64,000 nt of DNA. Origin: Ctena decussata (Eukaryota; Mollusca; Bivalvia; Lucinida; Lucinidae). Of the stretch, positions 51,431-61,625 are shown one piece after another. The position numbers were made by a program, and so were the translations under genes. How positions within the stretch are numbered: position 1 is the first letter of the stretch; every line of letters starts with the position of its first letter. The notes under the pieces are model-generated. The model did no database searches. It was not told the DNA's origin and worked only from the letters and a program-made list of their open reading frames with translations. The DNA is taken from contig OZ022509.1 in the NCBI GenBank assembly GCA_963989385.1, forward strand, positions 76,158,667-76,222,666. Reading direction: 5' to 3'.

Positions 51431-51446
51431 ACGGGTAGGGGGCTGT
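51431..51446 (+). promoter_or_regulatory. giant Gypsy: polypurine tract
   Basis: ACGGGTAGGGGGCTGT directly precedes the LTR start TGTAACGG at 51447. It is G-rich and imperfect, but in the right place for plus-strand priming. Confidence 0.6.
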
Positions 51447-53340
51447 TGTAACGGCGTCTGACTATTGGCTGTTATTTCTTCGTTTGTTCCATAATCAGTA
51501 TCATATCTACTGTTTTCATATCGTAAACACAATCTTGGATTCGCAAAACGAAACATGGTCGAGCGAAACATGTGTCAACTTCGCATCGCATTTTCCTTTC
51601 AAATACGGTCTGACAGCAAGATTTCACTCCTAGATTATAAAATTCTAATGCTAAGTGAACTAAGCATACCCTTTTTAGTCACTTTAATCGGTTTTTGTAG
51701 CTGTATTTTTCATCTATTCCTGTTCAAAAGTTTGATTTCTAAGCTGTCATTCGCGCTTGTTTTGGCTTCAATGTGTAACTGAACCATAAGTTCCGAGTAT
51801 TCCGTATAAGTTGCTATGCGCGTGCACTGGTTTCCGCTCTACTATACTTTCCAATATGGAGCGCATTGACATTTGGAAACCTGTGGGTGCTATAAATACA
51901 GATACGCAGGCGCTGAATCTCTTGTTGCGACTGATACCAGCAACGAACTGTCGTCTGTTCCAGACCCTCTCTTAACACCTTGAAGCTCTTGAGCCTGAAT
52001 TAAAATCTACTACAACTAGCTTGAAGTTTCTGATTGCTGGCGTAATGCCATATAGAAAGCTTAACCAGCCTGGGCCCAAAGAGGTCTGAATAATCTTTGA
52101 CTCTTCCCCACCCATCTATCCAGGCGAGCCCTGCGCCCTTCTTGACTGAACACCTTTCTATCCTTTTTCTAAGGCGAAGTTGGCACAGGTTTTATTCTTA
52201 ACATCTTAAAAAGTATTTTGACTTGATGAATATAACTTTTATCAGAACTCTATCGATCAATAAACGTTGTTTGTAGACATTCTTAGTAAGAAATAGTTCC
52301 GTACGCCTTGAAAGGCGCACCTTTGAAAGAAGACAAATACAACAACAACAATCCAGCTTGTCACCGTGTTCAACGCTGTATGCGGGTTGTAGACTGTCAA
52401 TTGGTAACACGTGGATTGTAGATAAATTAACTATCTTTATGCATTACCATACTTTAATTGAGAAGAGCTATTAGTTTTACAAAGGCGCGCCTTTGAGGGA
52501 ATACAACAACAACAATCCAGCTTGTCACCATGTTCAACGCTGTATGCGGGTTGTAGTGGCTTGTAGACTGTCAATTGGTAACTCGTGGATTGTTGATAAA
52601 TGAACTGTCTTTATGCATTATCATTAACTAAGCTTTAATAGGGTAGATCTATTGGTTTTACAACAACCTTCTTGAAAGGCGTGGCAATTGTAATTTACGG
52701 TCATTATAAAAGGAGTTTATATGTAGGTTAACCGTTGATATTCTTTCGCCGTTTTAATATAATTGATGACCCATTTATACGATGCAACTAAGTAGATCTT
52801 TCAGTCTTTACGGCATATCAATTTGATAATAGTAAATAAATTATTATTGTAATCTGTTTTGAAGGCTGATTTGTACAATGGAAATAATAGGGTTTACATT
52901 TATATTCTGAGACTGATTGTACAAATATTCATCAAGATATAAATGAAAGCAGAATTTGTGTGTAATTTGTCAATATTTAAGTGGAATGTTAATTGTCCAA
53001 TGAAACAAGGAGTCATATGAAATGATTGTTTCCATTGTGTAACTCATTTATAAGCTATCGGTTCTAAACTTTCAATGTAATGTTTCATATTTAAGATACC
53101 CCAGCTAATTAGTATATTCTGAATAATAAGGTAATCCAGTTAGTTTATTATCAACTATTGTTAAGGGCAAACATAATAAACTTGTAAAATTGAAATAAAA
53201 TGGCTGGCTGTCTATTCACTTCCCATTAGCATTGAGTACGACCCAGGTCGAATCCCCAAATATTCATTGTAGCGGCACTATCGCCTCCTGACCTGTCAAA
53301 AGTATTTCAGTTAGAAGCACGACCAGGTGGTGCCGGTACA
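51447..53340 (+). repeat. giant Gypsy: 3' LTR
   Basis: 1894 bp, same length as the 5' LTR. Differences noticed: A/G in ..CAATATGTAAC (37314 versus 51772), G/A in GCATTGGCATTT (37411 versus 51869), and T/C in AGAACTTTATCG (37792 versus 52250). Followed by GTAT target duplication at 53341-53344. Confidence 0.92.
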
Positions 53341-53344
53341 GTAT

Positions 53345-54143
53345 ACCTTTTTCTGAGATATATTTTGTAGCATCATCCTGAGATATAAATATTATTTCAT
53401 TGCATCTAGAACTGTGGTACTTCTCCAAGTAACACGGAACTGATTATATTGTTATGGGAATATCTAGGCTAGTTACATCCTCTTTTTTCATACATGTAAG
53501 TATGAAAACATGTAATGAACTATCATGTGTGCATCTTTTTTGTACAATCAACTGTAATGATGTCTGTAATAGAGGGATTTTTAACAATTTCGTTCATTTC
53601 ATTATCCAATAAACAAGGGCTAAGATGAAACGAATCCAGGCAGTTTGCCATCTCTGTACATTTGTATTCTTTTAGTACGTTGTGTGATGGTGAGCTTTGC
53701 TTGAGTGTCTAGTACAGAAGATAGTGTGCTTGTTTGGTGTAACTTGCAGAAACTCCAATCTAAGTTTGTTCTGTTCTTCAAAGGTTGTTTTGTCCAACAC
53801 AGTTTCATATCTTTGATTGAAGTGAAATTGAAATTCAACAATACGCATCCTCTTTCTCGAAGTGTATTTTGTAGGGTTTATAAAGTGTTGCAGTATCGTT
53901 CTCAATGTCACTGACTTCCCTTCCTAACAGAGATTAAATGAGCTTACTGTGAAGCTGCTCATATGATACGGCCTTATATAGGTCATAAATATTTGACACA
54001 GTGTCACTACTTTTCCAAGAGCAATGAATAATTTGGCCACAAACTCTTTTTACAGAAGATCAGTTGATCATTATGGTGAAACATGTATTTCACAACTGAA
54101 TGGTGCTGACGTTTTCTTCACTCAATGTAACCGTTAATCCATT
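53345..54143. other. unassigned
   Basis: No recognised gene. Two overlapping minus-strand ORFs (53620-53841, 53672-53911) have balanced amino-acid composition but no family motif. Confidence 0.4.
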
Positions 54144-54156
54144 TTTATGGCCATTT

Positions 54157-54450
54157 GAGAGGCGCGGTAGCCGAGTGGTTAGAGTGGCTTGGTTATTGTG
54201 CAGAAAGTCGCTGGAAGGTCGTGAATTCGCGGCTCACCATCGCCATCCGACGACTGGAAATCTCTCTCTGTCAACCCAGCAGTAAATGGGTACCTTTTTC
54301 GAATTAGGGAAGGATAAGGCAGCGAAAGGAGAGGGATGGGTTCCGCCTTTCATCAGCTGTGCCCAAGATACAGTGGGTCTCTAACTCCCGCTGCCCCTAC
54401 GGCTATTAGGCTATGCCCCTACGGCTATTAGGCTATGGGAAACCTTTACC
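54157..54450 (+). mobile_element. tRNA-derived SINE with 13-bp target duplication
   Basis: 294 bp flanked by TTTATGGCCATTT (54144-54156 and 54451-54463). The head GCGGTAGCCGAGTGGTTAGAG contains a perfect pol III A box (TAGCCGAGTGG, 54168-54178). A degenerate B box lies about 45 bp downstream (ATTCGCGGC). The body ends with a duplicated CTACGGCTATTAGGCTATG and a short ACCTTT tail. Not a tRNA gene: the cloverleaf is not completed. Confidence 0.9.
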
Positions 54451-54593
54451 TTTATGGCCATTTATCTCCTTGCGAACATTGCTAGCTTTAATTGCAAACA
54501 TAGAATCTCCTTGGCCATACTTGATTTTTAGTAGCTCTATAAAGGAGTCGAAGATCTCCAAGTAGTCTTCCCTTCAGGTTCGTCTACTTCTAG

Positions 54594-54837
54594 GGGGTGG
54601 TCGGGTGGTGCGTTGGTGCTGTGTGTAACTTCCAGCGCCGGGGCGTCCTACTGATTTGGAACATTGTAGGGCTAGGGTTTACTGTGCTTGCAGTAGGTGC
54701 GGGTGGGCGTTGTTTGGACATTTTTCTCTCGTCTGTCATTTCTCTCTTCTTTCTCACTCTCTCTGGGAGACGGTCCGATATAGACTGAAATATACTGTCT
54801 CAAAGGGCCGTTAAACCCAAAACAATCAATCAATCAA
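54594..54837 (+). mobile_element. SINE-like element (244-bp family), best reference copy
   Basis: 244 bp flanked by 14-bp duplications TCGTCTACTTCTAG (54580-54593 and 54838-54851). Full head, GCCGGGGCGTCCTACTGATT core, G(C)TTGCAGTAGGTGCGGG hairpin region, pyrimidine-rich middle, GGGCCGTTAAACCCAAAACA and (AATC)n tail. No ORF. Confidence 0.9.
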
Positions 54838-54851
54838 TCGTCTACTTCTAG

Positions 54852-55799
54852 CTACAAAGGCCTGAGAAGACTCATCCCTGGTGTCATATTAGTAGCCTGC
54901 TAGTAACACAGTACTAAGAAGCCTGCAAAGTTCAAGACAAAGATTCATAAATGTATACCGCACTGTTCAACAAGCTGTATAAAATATTGCGAAATGTCTT
55001 GAAAGATGAAAAGTTGTCTCTAGTTAATTTATACCTAAATTTCTTTGTTTAACATTTATATTATGGCAGATTCTAGGTCAAGCAGTATAACATTAATGTA
55101 GCCGGACCCACCCCTCCCAAATAAATAAGTAAATGTAAAAGAAAAGACAAAAACTTTCTTCGCCTAACACATTATATGACTATCAAACATATAGCCACTT
55201 GAACACACAAAAAAGCAAATACCAAAATACTGTATATCCGAAAGATCAGAAAGACCAACTGCCTTACATTTAGATATTCGAGACTTGTTGCACTTGATCA
55301 AATTTATCCTGTTTGAAGAGCTCCATTGTGTCACTGAATGTCATTATTATGGAATTGATACCATACGGTAACGACCCTAATTATTTGGACAGAAGTGCTT
55401 AAGCAGACAGTGCAGTTCCATATCAGACGGCACACAAAAAAGCATAGAGGGAACGGTGTAATCAGAACCTGCGCTGAACGCTAACAGTTCCGAAAAACAT
55501 CCCTAAAATGACTTAATGTCCTAATCAGTACAGTTCATACGTAATAAATCAATCATTGTCAGAATTACGCAATCTCTAGTCATACAACTAGTCATACCCA
55601 ACGCTTACAAAAAGTACCATATTTCAAAATCCTAGCTGTAGCGGTTCCTGATACTTCTTTGACAGAAAAAGTTCAACACACACACACAAATATATAAATG
55701 GATAAAGACAAAAATTATATACCCCCTATATGCTTCCTATACCAGGGTTATAATCATGCACCCCATCACATTTATAAGCGTGCATTTATGAAACAACTT
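54852..55799. other. unassigned non-coding
   Basis: AT-rich; no gene, repeat array or RNA gene recognised. A CACA run lies at 55675-55688. Confidence 0.4.
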
Positions 55800-56930
55800 G
55801 GGGAGGGGAGTAATGTGATTTTCAGTATGTGCATCAACATTGATAGAGTCTTCTAACTCGCTACAAATACACGAATGTGGAAGATCTACTGAACGCAGTG
55901 ATGCATATTGGGCCATGACCTATATTTCAGAGATATTGAATTAAGAGCATTTTGGTTCACTACTTGCATTTAGCTCAGTTTCTAGGTAACCGAAAGGGAT
56001 TGTCTTCAAACTTGCTACACAGGAAGATCTGGGAAGAGCAACTGAATGCAGTGACCTTTATTGGGTCTTGACCTACTTTGCACAGGTCATTGAACACAGA
56101 GAAAATTTAGGACCACCTGTTGCACTTTGCTCAGTTGCAGTAACCAAACTGGAAACAGGCCCCGAGGTTATAAAACTTGTCTCGTGCTCAACTCAGCTGA
56201 GCATGAAATTTTCTCTACTGATAAATATGAAAATGCCAACTAATGTTGGCATTTTCATATTCATAAGCAGAGAAAATTTCATACTCAACTCAACTGAGCA
56301 AGAAAACAACTGTATTTGTCAGTAATTTGCTATAATTTCATGTTCAGCTGAGCATGAAAAAAAGTTTTATAACTCGGAAGCCTGGCTGCATTCTTGGTAT
56401 ACAGTGACATCTGAAAATGGACAGATGAATAAAGTGAACCACATCTGATGTTGACCTGTATTTCAAGGTTCACTGCACTTGGAAAATGCACCACCAACTG
56501 TGTCTTAGTTATTTTCTTAATCATAACAAGAGATGAAGCTGTAATACTTACCATGACCGTACATTTGGGAAAATCAGGAGAAAGCAATAAGCCATATCTG
56601 GTGTTGATGTACATGTCATATTTCAGTGATTTTCCTCATATTTCTGAATTAGTATTATGAATTAGTGTATATAAGGAGTGATGGTTTGGTCTGACACTGT
56701 GATTGACCTCACACTAATGTAACTCAGTGTGAGCTTATATTTCATATCCAGTAAATTTTGCCTGATATCTTTGACACTATTTTATGGATTTGTATAATTA
56801 TAATTGGCACTGAGGTACATTCAGTTACACTGCCTGACCTCATGTTGCTTATAGGTCACTTTGACCTATATTTCACTGTTCAGTTATATTGTCTTATTCC
56901 ATCACTGTTTCCTGAATTTGAATAAAGGAG
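55800..56930. repeat. diverged tandem-unit array with an inserted palindromic element
   Basis: Units of about 150-170 bp recur: 'TCTTCTAACTCGCTACA..', '..GTCTTCAAACTTGCTACAC', each with 'GAAGATCT..G.A..G(C)A.CTGAA(C)GCAGTGA' and 'GACCTA(T/C)(A/T)TT..CA'. They continue in decayed form after the palindrome (56380-56930, 'TGACCT(G)TATTTCA'). Monomers resemble other bivalve 160-bp cores. No coding content. Confidence 0.5.
56160..56380. mobile_element. palindromic MITE-like element
   Basis: Outer arms CCGAGGTTATAAAACTT (56162-56178) and AAGTTTTATAACTCGG (56363-56378) are inverted. Inside, 56203-56282 is a nearly perfect 38-bp-arm hairpin (ATGAAATTTTCTCTACTGAT..ATGAAAATGCCAAC / TAAT / its complement). 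Additional GCTCAACTCAGCTGAGCATGAAA copies (56186, 56340) suggest internal rearrangement. Confidence 0.7.
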
Positions 56931-56937
56931 CCGTGAC

Positions 56938-57125
56938 ACAAGAAAACCAACACAGTGGCATGTGCGCCCGGCGAAGACTCAGATCAGCCTGGGCATCCGT
57001 CCAGTCTGATCAGGGTCTTTGCTGTCCACATGGAGGTAGCTTGGACCCTAAGCTACCCTTTAAGTGCAAAGCAAAGACTGGGTGTATGCCCAGGCTGATC
57101 TGACTCTGCACTGAGCCCACAGTTT
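56938..57125. mobile_element. MITE (GAGCCGCGACACGAC family), right end lost
   Basis: Left end GAGCCGTGACACAAGAAAACC, then CAGATCAGCCTGGGCATCCG and the inverted counterpart ATGCCCAGGCTGATCTGA. The right terminal repeat is decayed after ..GAGCCCACAGTTTTGTG. Confidence 0.7.
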
Positions 57126-57239
57126 TGTGTGTGCATGCATGTTTATGCAAGCATGCATGTTTGAGCGCATTTTTGACTGCTGAATTTAATTAAACATACT
57201 GCAAGTCCCATAACTATGGCAGAATGGCCAACAACTTTG

Positions 57240-57955
57240 AAATTAACAAACATAATCGGTCACTGATGGTACTATTGTGTAGATGGCACTATTGTGTAAT
57301 GATGGTACCATTGTGTAATGATGGGATTATTGTGCAATGATGGTAGTATTGTGTAGATGGTATTATTGTGTATTGATGGTACCATTTTGTAATGATGTCA
57401 TTATTGTGTAATGATGGTACTATTGTGTAGATGGTATTATTGTGTATTGATGGTACCATTTTGTAATGATGGCATTGTTGTGTAATGATGGTACTATTGT
57501 GTAGATTGTATTATTGTGTATTGATGGTACCATTTTGTAATGATGGCATTATTGTGTAATGATGGTACTATTGTGTAGATGGTATTACATGTATTGTGTA
57601 TTGATGGTACCATTTTGTAATGGTGGCATTATTGTGTAATGATGGTACTATTGTGTAATGATGGTACTTCTGTGTAATGGTGGAACTATTGTGTAATAAC
57701 GGTACTATTGTGTAATGATAGTACTGCTGTGTAATGATGGTACTATTGTGTAATGATGGTACTACTGTGTAATGATGGTACTGCTGTGTAATGATGGTAC
57801 TATTGTGTAATGATGGTACTGCTATGTAATGATGGTACTATTGTGTAATGATGGTACTCTTGTGTAATGATGGTACTATTGTGTAATGATGGTACTATTG
57901 TGTAATGATGGTACTCTTGTGTAATGATGGTACTTCTGAGCAATGATAGTACTGA
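57240..57955. repeat. 19-bp minisatellite with higher-order structure
   Basis: Monomer AATGATGGTACTATTGTGT (19 bp) is repeated more than 30 times. Between about 57340 and 57640, four monomer variants (..GTATTATTGTGT, ..GTACCATTTTGT, ..GGCATTATTGTGT, ..GTACTATTGTGT) repeat as a 74-bp block. The right half (57650-57955) is simpler, with TATT/CTGT/TCTT variants. Confidence 0.9.
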
Positions 57956-58380
57956 TTGTGTAGAATAGGGTTAGAATGAGATGGAGGCATGCATTAGCGA
58001 AGAGGTAAGAACATAAACATGGATGACTTTAGACACAATAATATTCATTTACTGTAATAAATTTATACAGCAACAACTAGGATACTTAAACCTCTGGAGG
58101 CCATGGAATCATATGATATGGGACACAGTTTTGTGCTAAACATAGAACAAGCTGTCCATACATAAGTTTCATGTATCTAAAACTATTTGAATATGATGAT
58201 TGTATGTTAATAAACATTTGCTTCTATGTAGTATGACTGAATTTAATATTCATAATAAGACGTCAAACAAGTCAACTCACAGCTTCAATGGCTATATAAA
58301 TAAGTCATATCATATATCATACATAACATACTTTATTAATCCTAATAAATGCCCCTGCTCTAATACTTTTCCAAACAAGA
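57956..58380. other. unassigned
   Basis: No gene or repeat recognised; AT-rich flank between the minisatellite and pearl-like element E. Confidence 0.4.
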
Positions 58381-59840
58381 GCTCCGCTGAGCGGGGCAAT
58401 ATACGCCCGTTGGGGCTTAAAATTGGAAAGAAAACAAGAGATGACAGAACTTTGTCAGTAGCTAAACTCTTCAATAATAAGGCAGATATAAAACAACAAA
58501 ACAAACGAAGTTAATATGAAATTCCAAGACAAAAATTACAAAGGGGCATAATTCCATCATAAATGGAAGTTCAGCTATGGTTCTTTTTCTCTTCATATCG
58601 TCTGATATTTGTACAAACTTTCGTGAAGAAATCTTAAACAGTTTTCAAGATATGGAGCAGAGATAAAGCTAATATGAAATTACTATATGAAATATACAAA
58701 GGTGCATAGTAGGGTTCTGGTCCTTTTTCTCTGCACATTGTCTGATGATGCTTCATTTATTCATGAAGAAACATTGTTGGAATACGAGTTCTGCATGATG
58801 CCTCTACATTGTCTGATGATGCTTCATTTATTTATGAAGAAACATTGTTGGAATACGAGTTCTGCATGATGCCTCTATAAGACAATTATTTGACTCAAGT
58901 TTCAAAAAACATCTTTCAAATCGTTAAGGAGATATGGAGTGGACACAAATTTAATACAAAATTACAGTACTAAAAATACAAAGGGGCGTAATTTTATTAT
59001 AAATGAAAGTAGGGTTATGTTTCTTTTAGTCTGCACATCGTCTGATGGTGCTTTATATGTATAGAAACTTTCACGAAGAAATCTTAAATAGTTTTCGAGA
59101 TATGGAGCGGACACGAAGCTTATATGTAATTTCTATAAGAAAAATACAAAGGGAAACAATTCCATCAAAACTGAATGTTGGGTTATTGTTCTTTTTCTCT
59201 GCATATTGTCTGATGGTGCTCTATATTTGTACAAACTTTCATGAAGAAATCTTAAATGGTTATCAAGATATGGAGCGGAAATGAAGATTAGTTGAAATTA
59301 CCTTTGAAAAATACAAAGGGAAATAATTCCGTCAAATCTAAAAGTAGGGTAAAGGTTCTTTTTCTCTGCACATTGTCTGATGGTGCTTTATATTTGTACA
59401 AACTTTGATGAAGAAATCTTATATATGGTTTTCGAGATATGGAGCGGACACGAAGCTTATATGAAATTACCTTTGAAAAATACAAAGGGAAATAATTCTA
59501 TCAAAACTGAAAATAGGGTAATGATTCTTTTTCTCTGCACATCGTCTGATGGTGCTTTATATTTGTGCAAACTTTCATGAAGAAAACTTAAGCGGACACG
59601 AAATGTTACCTTTTGACCTTTGACCTCTAAGTGTGACCTTGACCTTTGTCGTACATCGTTGAAATATGCGATCTGCACATCGTCTTGTTAAGGCAAACAT
59701 TTGACCCAAAATTCAAAAAAATCTTTCAAGGGGTTGAGGAGATATGGAGCGGACACGAAAAGTTAACGGATGGACAGACGGAAGGACGGACGGACGGAGG
59801 CCACGACATAATACGACCCGTCTTCGACAGGCGTATATAA
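58381..59840. repeat. pearl/Helentron-like tandem-unit element E
   Basis: Left hairpin GCTCCGC-TGA-GCGGGGC (58381-58397) followed by AATATACGCCC. Seven to eight units of about 150-175 bp follow, with 'ATACAAAGGG.(A/C)(A)TAATTCCATCA', 'TT(C)TTTTTCTCTGCACAT.GTCTGATGGTGC', 'TTTGTACAAACTTTCATGAAGAAATCTTA' and 'GATATGGAGCGGACACGAA'. The ACGG microsatellite (59766-59800) is near the right end, closed by GGCGTATATA, complementary to the left ATATACGCC. A local 60-bp direct duplication sits at about 58735-58875. No gene. Confidence 0.8.
59614..59645. promoter_or_regulatory. cluster of nuclear-receptor-type half sites inside element E
   Basis: TGACCTTTGACCT (59614-59626) is, on the minus strand, a perfect DR1 (AGGTCA-A-AGGTCA). 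TGACCTTGACCT (59634-59645) contains the extended half site TCAAGGTCA. Whether any receptor binds is unknown. Confidence 0.4.
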
Positions 59841-59959
59841 ATAATAATATATTAACTTGCATGAATTCCTGTTTGCTTCTCTGGATGAGGTGCATGAAGC
59901 CCTTTGACGTGGGATCAACTCTTAAATGAATGAATTTTCTCCTCTATGGGATGTACACT

Positions 59960-60075
59960 TAAAGGAAAGAATTTGCTCCTAGAGGAGCGAACTCTTTCCT
60001 TTAAGAGTTGATCTCTACTGAGAAAGGAGGCAAAAATTGAGATGCTTACTCTGAAAGTAAACCCATCCACCTGAA
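59960..60075. repeat. conserved hairpin repeat (copy 2)
   Basis: Hairpin AAAGGAAAGAATTTGCTCCT / AGGAGCGAACTCTTTCCTTT (59961-60002), then GAGAAAGGAGGCAAAAA and CTGAAAGTAAACCCATCCACCT. Relatives are at 5526-5650 and 61489-61610. Confidence 0.7.
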
Positions 60076-60087
60076 AGCTGTGTATTA

Positions 60088-60290
60088 CAGAGCTCTAGAT
60101 AAGACAGCGTATTTGATGATAATTAAGGATAATTTTTCTTATTTCGCATGGAAACCATATGTTGTGACCCCTCATCTGAACCGTCTCGTCGAGACGGTTC
60201 AGATGAGGGGTCACAACATATGTTTTTATGCAGAATTAACAAAAATTATCCCTAATTATCACCAAATACGCCCTCTTATCTAGAGCTCTG
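60088..60290. mobile_element. near-perfect 203-bp palindromic element with 6-bp target duplication
   Basis: Flanked by GTATTA on both sides (60082-60087, 60291-60296). Outer arms CAGAGCTCTAGATAAGA / TCTTATCTAGAGCTCTG. The centre is AACCGTCTCG-T-CGAGACGGTT (about 60179-60199). The arms differ at only a few places over about 100 bp. No ORF; a hairpin MITE or foldback element. Confidence 0.9.
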
Positions 60291-60296
60291 GTATTA

Positions 60297-60672
60297 GAAG
60301 TATTTCTTACTGTGGCTGGTTTGCTACACTTCATGCTCTAAATAAAATCCCCCCCCCACCTACCCACCCACATGCCCTTTCATAAAATGCAATGCCCCCT
60401 GGGAGTTAAATAGGATTAATATGGTATTTTTGGCCCTTTGATAGAACTGTAATGTTGTCTTTTTTAACTTTTACAATATTCCAAAATTCATTGTTTTCAT
60501 ATGCTAAAAAATTTTTGTAATATGAACTTTTAGGTTTGATACTGACTTACAAACCCCTAGTGTTTATGATACATGACCTTTCCAATGGCCTTGAATTTGG
60601 AGAAATTGAAAATCATCAAAAATCTTATCAGTATAACACTTGTAAAAGTCAGTTTTTCTTTAACTAACTCCT
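60297..60672. other. unassigned
   Basis: Contains a C-rich tract (60348-60372) and AT-rich sequence. No gene. Confidence 0.4.
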
Positions 60673-61105
60673 TCTAGCATGGAATTAAATGACATAAGAA
60701 TAATTATTTGTTTGAGAAAATTTGAAGTTTCTGTTGTCAGAATTTCAGTCTGTAATGTCATTGAAAAGTGGCAGGGCATGGCATACAATGTTTGCCATGC
60801 CTTGGAACAAATGACCTCATATATCTGTTAGCATAGCAACTAAGAGTTCATGTTGATGTCTAAGTGACATCATCAAGACATCATTCTGCCAAGGTACTAA
60901 GGACATCAGTAGGTAATTCCATAAATGCTATGGTTACAGATAAATGACATCATCTCACTTATAATTTGAGAAAAGCATGGCATACAGTATATGCCATGCT
61001 TCTCTCGAATTATGAGTGAAATGCTACCTGAAATTCATACCACGGTAAGGTGTGACTTTCTCAAACCTCTAATTCTTTCTTGCGTCATTTAATTCCATGT
61101 GTTCT
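60673..61105. mobile_element. foldback-type element with nested hairpins
   Basis: Outer inverted segments: TAGCATGGAATTAAATGACA (60677-60696) and TCATTTAATTCCATG (about 61085-61100). Nested hairpins: GGCATGGCATACAATG.TTGCCATGCC (60773-60804) and TCACTTATAATTTGAG..AAGCATGGCATA / TATGCCATGCTT..CTCGAATTATGAGTGA (60954-61018). The boundaries are approximate. Confidence 0.55.
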
Positions 61106-61254
61106 TGTCTTGAACCCTAGAAGGTGAAGTCGAATGGGTACACCTCCATGTTTTTCTGCCAATTTTACAAAATGGAACAACTTTTGTGACTACCTGTTAG
61201 CCTTCCTGTATGACAAAGCATTCCAAAAATAAGATCAACTATATTGAGCCGTGA

Positions 61255-61482
61255 CACAACAAAACCAACAATTTGGTTGTGCACCCAGTGCAGACTCAGA
61301 TCAGCATGGGCATCCGCCCAGTCTGTTCAGAGTCTTCGCTGTCCGCATGGAGCTAGCTTAGACCCTTAGCTATCCTTTAAGCACTTAGCAAAGAGTCTGA
61401 TCAGACTGGGCGGATGCCCAAACTGATCTGAGTCTGTGCAGGGCACACAACCACTTTGTTGGTTTTCTCGTGTCGCAGCTCA
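61255..61482. mobile_element. MITE (GAGCCGCGACACGAC family), full length
   Basis: TGAGCCGTGACACAACAAAACC ... GGTTTTCTCGTGTCGCAGCTCA inverted ends (a few mismatches). The interior is a second inverted pair (GCATGGGCATCCGCCCAGTC / GACTGGGCGGATGCCCAAAC). About 228 bp, no ORF. Confidence 0.85.
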
Positions 61483-61488
61483 TATATT

Positions 61489-61625
61489 AAAGGAAAGATT
61501 TTGCTTCCAAGTAAGCAAATTATTCCCTTTACGCCCTGACCCCACTGACAAGGGAGGCAAAAAGGAAATGGTAGAGTTGCTCTCCCTCGGTGTACCCATT
61601 CACATTTAAAGACTATCAGAAGGTA
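61489..61625. repeat. conserved hairpin repeat (copy 3)
   Basis: AAAGGAAAGATTTTGCTTCC..AAGCAAATTATTCCCTTTA hairpin, then AAGGGAGGCAAAAAGGA and GGTGTACCCATTCACATTTAAAGAC. Immediately adjacent to the MITE at 61255-61482. Confidence 0.6.

Larger units (their letters stand above)
36989..53340 (+). mobile_element. giant (16.35 kb) Ty3/Gypsy-class LTR retrotransposon carrying a ZnF-KCTD ORF
   Basis: Identical-length LTRs of 1894 bp (36989-38882; 51447-53340) enclose 12.56 kb. Termini are TGTAACGG..GGTACA, flanked by GTAT on both sides (36985-36988, 53341-53344). Internal order: PBS, gag, pol in the -1 frame, about 1.2 kb spacer, a third long frame (46126-48783) coding zinc fingers, a Lys/Glu-rich segment and a KCTD-type T1 domain, about 2.6 kb untranslated, PPT, LTR. 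Only three LTR differences were found by eye, so insertion is recent. Most Gypsy elements are 5-9 kb; the excess here is the long LTRs and the captured 3' module. Confidence 0.92.

Noticed and set aside
53620..53911. Two overlapping minus-strand ORFs that look compositionally protein-like
   Set aside because: No motif recognised, no convincing start or splice sites, and the two frames are incompatible; left as unassigned.
54163..54245. tRNA-like sequence with a perfect A box
   Set aside because: The B box is degenerate and no cloverleaf can be completed; 13-bp target duplications show it is the head of a SINE.
57240..57955. Regular short repeats resembling a CRISPR-like array
   Set aside because: There are no unique spacers: monomers are head-to-tail and the genome is eukaryotic, so this is a minisatellite.
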